DNA from: Butyrivibrio sp.
Lineage (GTDB): Bacteria > Bacillota > Clostridia > Lachnospirales > Lachnospiraceae
DNA length: 64,000 nucleotides
Assembly (NCBI RefSeq): GCF_015056685.1
Contig: NZ_SVFW01000003.1
Coordinates: forward strand, 1 to 64,000
Direction of reading: 5' to 3'
The notes beneath the pieces are model-generated. The model was not told the origin of the DNA. It saw only the letters and a program-made list of their open reading frames with translations, and did no database searches. The position numbers and the translations under genes were made by a program. Below, in pieces: positions 61,146-64,000 of this stretch. Position 1 is the stretch's first letter. Each line of letters starts with the position of its first letter.

Positions 61146-62807
61146 TTATCTTACAACTCCGAACCCCAGGATTGTAAACTTCTTATCGTTCATGCCGTCC
61201 GCCATCTTAATCTCGACTTTGTGCTGTCTGTTTTTCTCTTCATTGAAAAGAATCACGGCATTACAATGTGTCCATCCAACCTCTAACGGATTGACATCCT
61301 TTATCTTTTTTTCATCCACAAAAACCTGCGCGGTACCAAAGGATGCGTTTCCTGAATCCTTGAACACCAACAGCAGCTTACTGCAGTTAATGCTCATTAC
61401 AAATGGTTCAGGATCTGAGCTTTTCCCATTATAAGCCCAGTTATTCGGAAATTCAGGTCGTGGAATGATCTCTTCATCCATTTCTACAAGCTGAATATCC
61501 TTATCAACATCGTCAAAAGAACCGGCGTCAAGTTTTGTTATCTTGTATTTCTTTTTAAGAGCCTCTAACTCTTTTTTATCAAGCAGTTCAACCTTTTCAA
61601 AGTCCCCACCTATTACCGGATGTGGAAGTTTATCATCTTCTTCATATGAAGTATCCCTTGATTCATTGACACTGTCGATCAGATTTATAAGACAGTCGCT
61701 CATTATCTGATGACCAAGATTACTTGGGTGATATACATCATAAAAGAACTGATTCTTGGATATAACCCTTCCATCTTCCGGAAGAAGCTTAAACTGCTCT
61801 GTTACTGCATCCAGGACACTCACCATAGGAAGATCGTATCTGATTCCTACGGGCCCCAATCTGTCCTGAAGATTCCAGTCAAAAGAAAATACTGCAAAAA
61901 GTAATACTACTGCTGGCTTCCATGGAAGTGCCAAGGCCTTTCTTACAAGGCTTTCATAGCAGACTCCCTTGGTCTCATCACCTTCATCATTTACAGCAAA
62001 TTCAATGACTATAAGGTCGGGCTTCTCGGCGTAGTCCCTAAGGACATCCCTTTCAAATCTTATCATTCCAAGCTCTGAAGGAGTTCCTCCTACACCTGCC
62101 TTGATAAAGTTTACTTTCCCGCCTTTGATATATCTTTTCTGGAACTCATCTGCAAAAACTTTTGCATAGCATTTCTCATTTATTGGTATAGCTCCGGCTC
62201 CCTGTGTAATAGATCCTCCAATAAAAGAAAGAGTGACATTCTCACCACTTCCGGCCTTACTTAAAACTTTTTCAAGCCTTGCCGTGTTTCCTGCATGCAA
62301 TAAGCTCTGTGAAATCATCTTTTTGTATCTCGAAGACTTAAAATCAACAAGCTGCTCCATTGGCTGAACAGGAGCAATAAAGCCCTGATTAAGATAGAAT
62401 CTGACATCCGCAGCTGCCTGGATTCCTGAAGTTCCAAACTCAAATCTTATCTGCCCCACTTCTTTATCTGAAGCTTCCCATTCTATATCCTCAAGATTTA
62501 TGACTGTCTCCATCCCATCCATGTAAAGCTCCTTTTTTATCTGGGTAGCTTTTTCTCCCGGATGTTCAGGATACATTTCAAGTACGAATTTCACCGGTTC
62601 TTTGGCATCGCGACCTGAAACACTGACACCTATGCTATGGACAACTGTCTTAAAGCCCTGAGCTGACTTAAGCAGCTCTAACATGTAGTCATCTTCGATG
62701 TTGCCTGATAATCTTGCAGCATCTATAAGTCTTCCACAGTCCATATAAAGAAACTGAACGCCCCGGCCATCAGGCTGAGGCGCTCCAAATATTTCTTTAC
62801 CCTGCAT
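61146..62807 (-). CDS. SGNH/GDSL-type hydrolase with N-terminal beta domain
   Basis: 553 residues from ATG 62807; the frame is open upstream to 62912, but that part overlaps the preceding gene and a hairpin. The ribosome-binding site is weak (CTTTCTTTTTCATA). No signal peptide. An N-terminal beta-rich domain of about 170 residues is followed by the SGNH core. Its blocks are TLSFIGGSITQGAGAI near 197 (serine), KAGVGGTPSELG near 235 (glycine), IVIEFAVNDEGDE near 265 (Asn) and FYDVYHPSNLGHQIM near 360 (Asp and His). A third, beta-rich domain ends the protein. Likely a carbohydrate O-deacylase. Cotranscribed with the binding-protein gene 61 bp upstream. Confidence 0.85.
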   Translation of the reverse strand: MQGKEIFGAPQPDGRGVQFLYMDCGRLIDAARLSGNIEDDYMLELLKSAQGFKTVVHSIGVSVSGRDAKEPVKFVLEMYPEHPGEKATQIKKELYMDGMETVINLEDIEWEASDKEVGQIRFEFGTSGIQAAADVRFYLNQGFIAPVQPMEQLVDFKSSRYKKMISQSLLHAGNTARLEKVLSKAGSGENVTLSFIGGSITQGAGAIPINEKCYAKVFADEFQKRYIKGGKVNFIKAGVGGTPSELGMIRFERDVLRDYAEKPDLIVIEFAVNDEGDETKGVCYESLVRKALALPWKPAVVLLFAVFSFDWNLQDRLGPVGIRYDLPMVSVLDAVTEQFKLLPEDGRVISKNQFFYDVYHPSNLGHQIMSDCLINLIDSVNESRDTSYEEDDKLPHPVIGGDFEKVELLDKKELEALKKKYKITKLDAGSFDDVDKDIQLVEMDEEIIPRPEFPNNWAYNGKSSDPEPFVMSINCSKLLLVFKDSGNASFGTAQVFVDEKKIKDVNPLEVGWTHCNAVILFNEEKNRQHKVEIKMADGMNDKKFTILGFGVVR

Positions 62808-62841
62808 TATGAAAAAGAAAGGTCTTTTCTTTGTAGGATCT

Positions 62842-62863
62842 TTGGGGGCCTTAGGACCCCCAA
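62842..62863 (-). other. GC-rich hairpin between binding-protein and SGNH genes
   Basis: On the minus strand TTGGGGG-TCC pairs with GG-CCCCCAA around TAA, six bases after the binding-protein stop. No T run follows. Such intercistronic stems often protect the upstream binding-protein mRNA and lower expression of the next gene. Confidence 0.6.
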
Positions 62864-62868
62864 CAGTT

Positions 62869-64000
62869 TTACTGAGCGTTTGCCTCGTCAACATAAGCTT
62901 TCCATGTGTCACGGATTGCTTCTACCTGCTCTGAAACAACTACGCCTGGTCCAATGTTCCATACAAAGTCTGAGCCAAGACTGAGGTTAGGAATCATTCC
63001 GTGGTAAGCAATTGTTCCCTTTTCTGTCATCATAGCGATTGTCTCATCAACTGCTCTCTCATCAAAGACACCATTTCTGGCTGTTGAAAGATATCCGTTG
63101 TAATCAAGGTACTCAGCTGAAGGAGCGTTTGTATAAAGGTTCCATGCAAATGCGATCTTCCAAGCCTTGTCTGCATCGTAACATGCTGGAATAGCAATTG
63201 GGTTGTTTGTCCAAACGTTGATGTAGTCGTCCATCTTAGGTCCCTTAGGGAACATAACGAATCCAACTTCATCCTGCATATCCTCAAGGAAGTTACCAGG
63301 TGTTGCGCAATACTCATCATCAACCATGAATGCTGCCATACCATTGATGAATGCTTCCTTGTAGTAATCCCACTCAGCGCCCTCTGGATCTGGCATGTCA
63401 TAGTTTGTAAACATGTTTACTGTCCACTCAAGAGCTTCAAGTGTCTCAGGAGACTCAAGGTTATATACATACTTGCCGCTTGCATCCTTGTCGATGTATG
63501 ATCCACCATTTGAGAATACAGCTGCTGTTGTCATGTTACCTTCGTTAAGTGTAAGGCCCCAAACATCTACAGTACCATCATTGTCCTTATCCTGCTGAAC
63601 CTTCTGCATAAGTTCTTCGAACTTATCCCATGTCCATGTTCCGTCAGCCTGCATATCGTAAAGTGACTCAGGATCGATTCCGGCATCCTTAAGAAGTCTC
63701 TTGTTGAAATATACACCTGTACGAGCTTCTGAATATCCAGCGAACATAGCATAGATGCTGTTTCCTTTAGAATACTGCTCATGGAGCTTGTTTCTCTGGA
63801 ACTTAATGTCATTGAAATCAAGGCAGTCAAGTGTCGAAAGGTCATACATAAGACCATTAGCCATAGCTGATGTGATAGCCGGGTCATCACGAAGTGTGAA
63901 GAGATAGTTCTCGTCGCCACCTGTTGTAGCATAATCTACGAAATCTGTAGGTGTTGAACCCCAGTCACCAAATGCCTGAGATTTGATAGTGAAGTTGTAT
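62869..64000 (-). CDS. ABC sugar-binding protein, N-terminus beyond the window
   Basis: Partial: the frame is open to the right edge without a start, giving about 376 C-terminal residues. It reads like a family 1 extracellular solute-binding protein. YNFTIKSQAFGDWGSTPTDF is the first visible part, MFAGYSEARTGVYFNKRLLK near the middle and AFMVDDEYCATPGNF later. This is the usual hinge-and-lobe arrangement of large sugar binders. It differs from the binding protein at 52.3 kb, so a second transporter probably continues beyond the window. Downstream in the same unit is the SGNH hydrolase, which suggests an acylated oligosaccharide as ligand. Confidence 0.88.
   Translation of the reverse strand, partial: YNFTIKSQAFGDWGSTPTDFVDYATTGGDENYLFTLRDDPAITSAMANGLMYDLSTLDCLDFNDIKFQRNKLHEQYSKGNSIYAMFAGYSEARTGVYFNKRLLKDAGIDPESLYDMQADGTWTWDKFEELMQKVQQDKDNDGTVDVWGLTLNEGNMTTAAVFSNGGSYIDKDASGKYVYNLESPETLEALEWTVNMFTNYDMPDPEGAEWDYYKEAFINGMAAFMVDDEYCATPGNFLEDMQDEVGFVMFPKGPKMDDYINVWTNNPIAIPACYDADKAWKIAFAWNLYTNAPSAEYLDYNGYLSTARNGVFDERAVDETIAMMTEKGTIAYHGMIPNLSLGSDFVWNIGPGVVVSEQVEAIRDTWKAYVDEANAQ

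Overview
The window reads as chromosome of a low-to-mid GC Gram-positive plant-polysaccharide degrader of the Lachnospiraceae, most like Butyrivibrio or Pseudobutyrivibrio. This is inferred from strong AGGAGG ribosome-binding sites, Firmicutes-type promoters, a SAM-I riboswitch on metK, a Lachnospiraceae-type carbamate kinase, and the density of hemicellulose genes. No rRNA, tRNA, transposase, integrase or CRISPR was found.

Layout. 0.2-3.7 kb: dnaE. 3.7-8.0 kb: a two-gene unit of cytoplasmic glycosidases (GH115-like alpha-glucuronidase and a GH106-related protein). 8.2-9.24 kb: a non-coding element of about 1 kb made of two 223-225 bp inverted arms, each with conserved nested hairpins, around a five-unit, 74-bp tandem array. 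9.4-15.3 kb: metK under a SAM-I riboswitch, xylB and tex. 15.5-19.2 kb: a plus-strand operon of two small membrane proteins, a SprA-like putative metallopeptidase and a GH2 enzyme, ending in a 72-nt palindromic hairpin. 19.2-20.6 kb: a MATE exporter. 20.8-28.0 kb: a four-gene operon (GH2, GPH sugar symporter, membrane-anchored domain-permuted GH3, small membrane protein), divergent from an AgrA/AgrC-like two-component pair. 30.2 kb: carbamate kinase.

31.2-39.2 kb: a probable fructan locus. A GH32-like lipoprotein is followed 22 bp later by a 1710-residue surface protein built of nine copies of one jelly-roll-like domain. A LacI regulator is divergent, and both promoters are readable. 39.3-48.1 kb: housekeeping and envelope genes (clpX, HtrA protease, PHP phosphoesterase, galE, UDP-sugar pyrophosphorylase, GH25 lysozyme).

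48.3-64.0 kb: a (methyl)glucuronoxylan utilisation region. It holds a fucose/arabinose-isomerase-family enzyme, GH3 beta-xylosidase, an oligosaccharide ABC transporter (LplB/LplC type with binding protein, no ATPase), GH67 alpha-glucuronidase, an AraC regulator, two SGNH-type carbohydrate esterases and a second binding protein cut by the window edge. Most of these enzymes lack signal peptides, so the picture is import of decorated xylo-oligosaccharides, then deacetylation, removal of glucuronic acid and hydrolysis to xylose inside the cell, with xylulokinase (xylB) elsewhere in the window. A shared 10-bp motif lies upstream of the transporter and one esterase.

The least explained items are the inverted-repeat element at 8.2-9.24 kb and the nine-domain protein at 31.2-36.3 kb.
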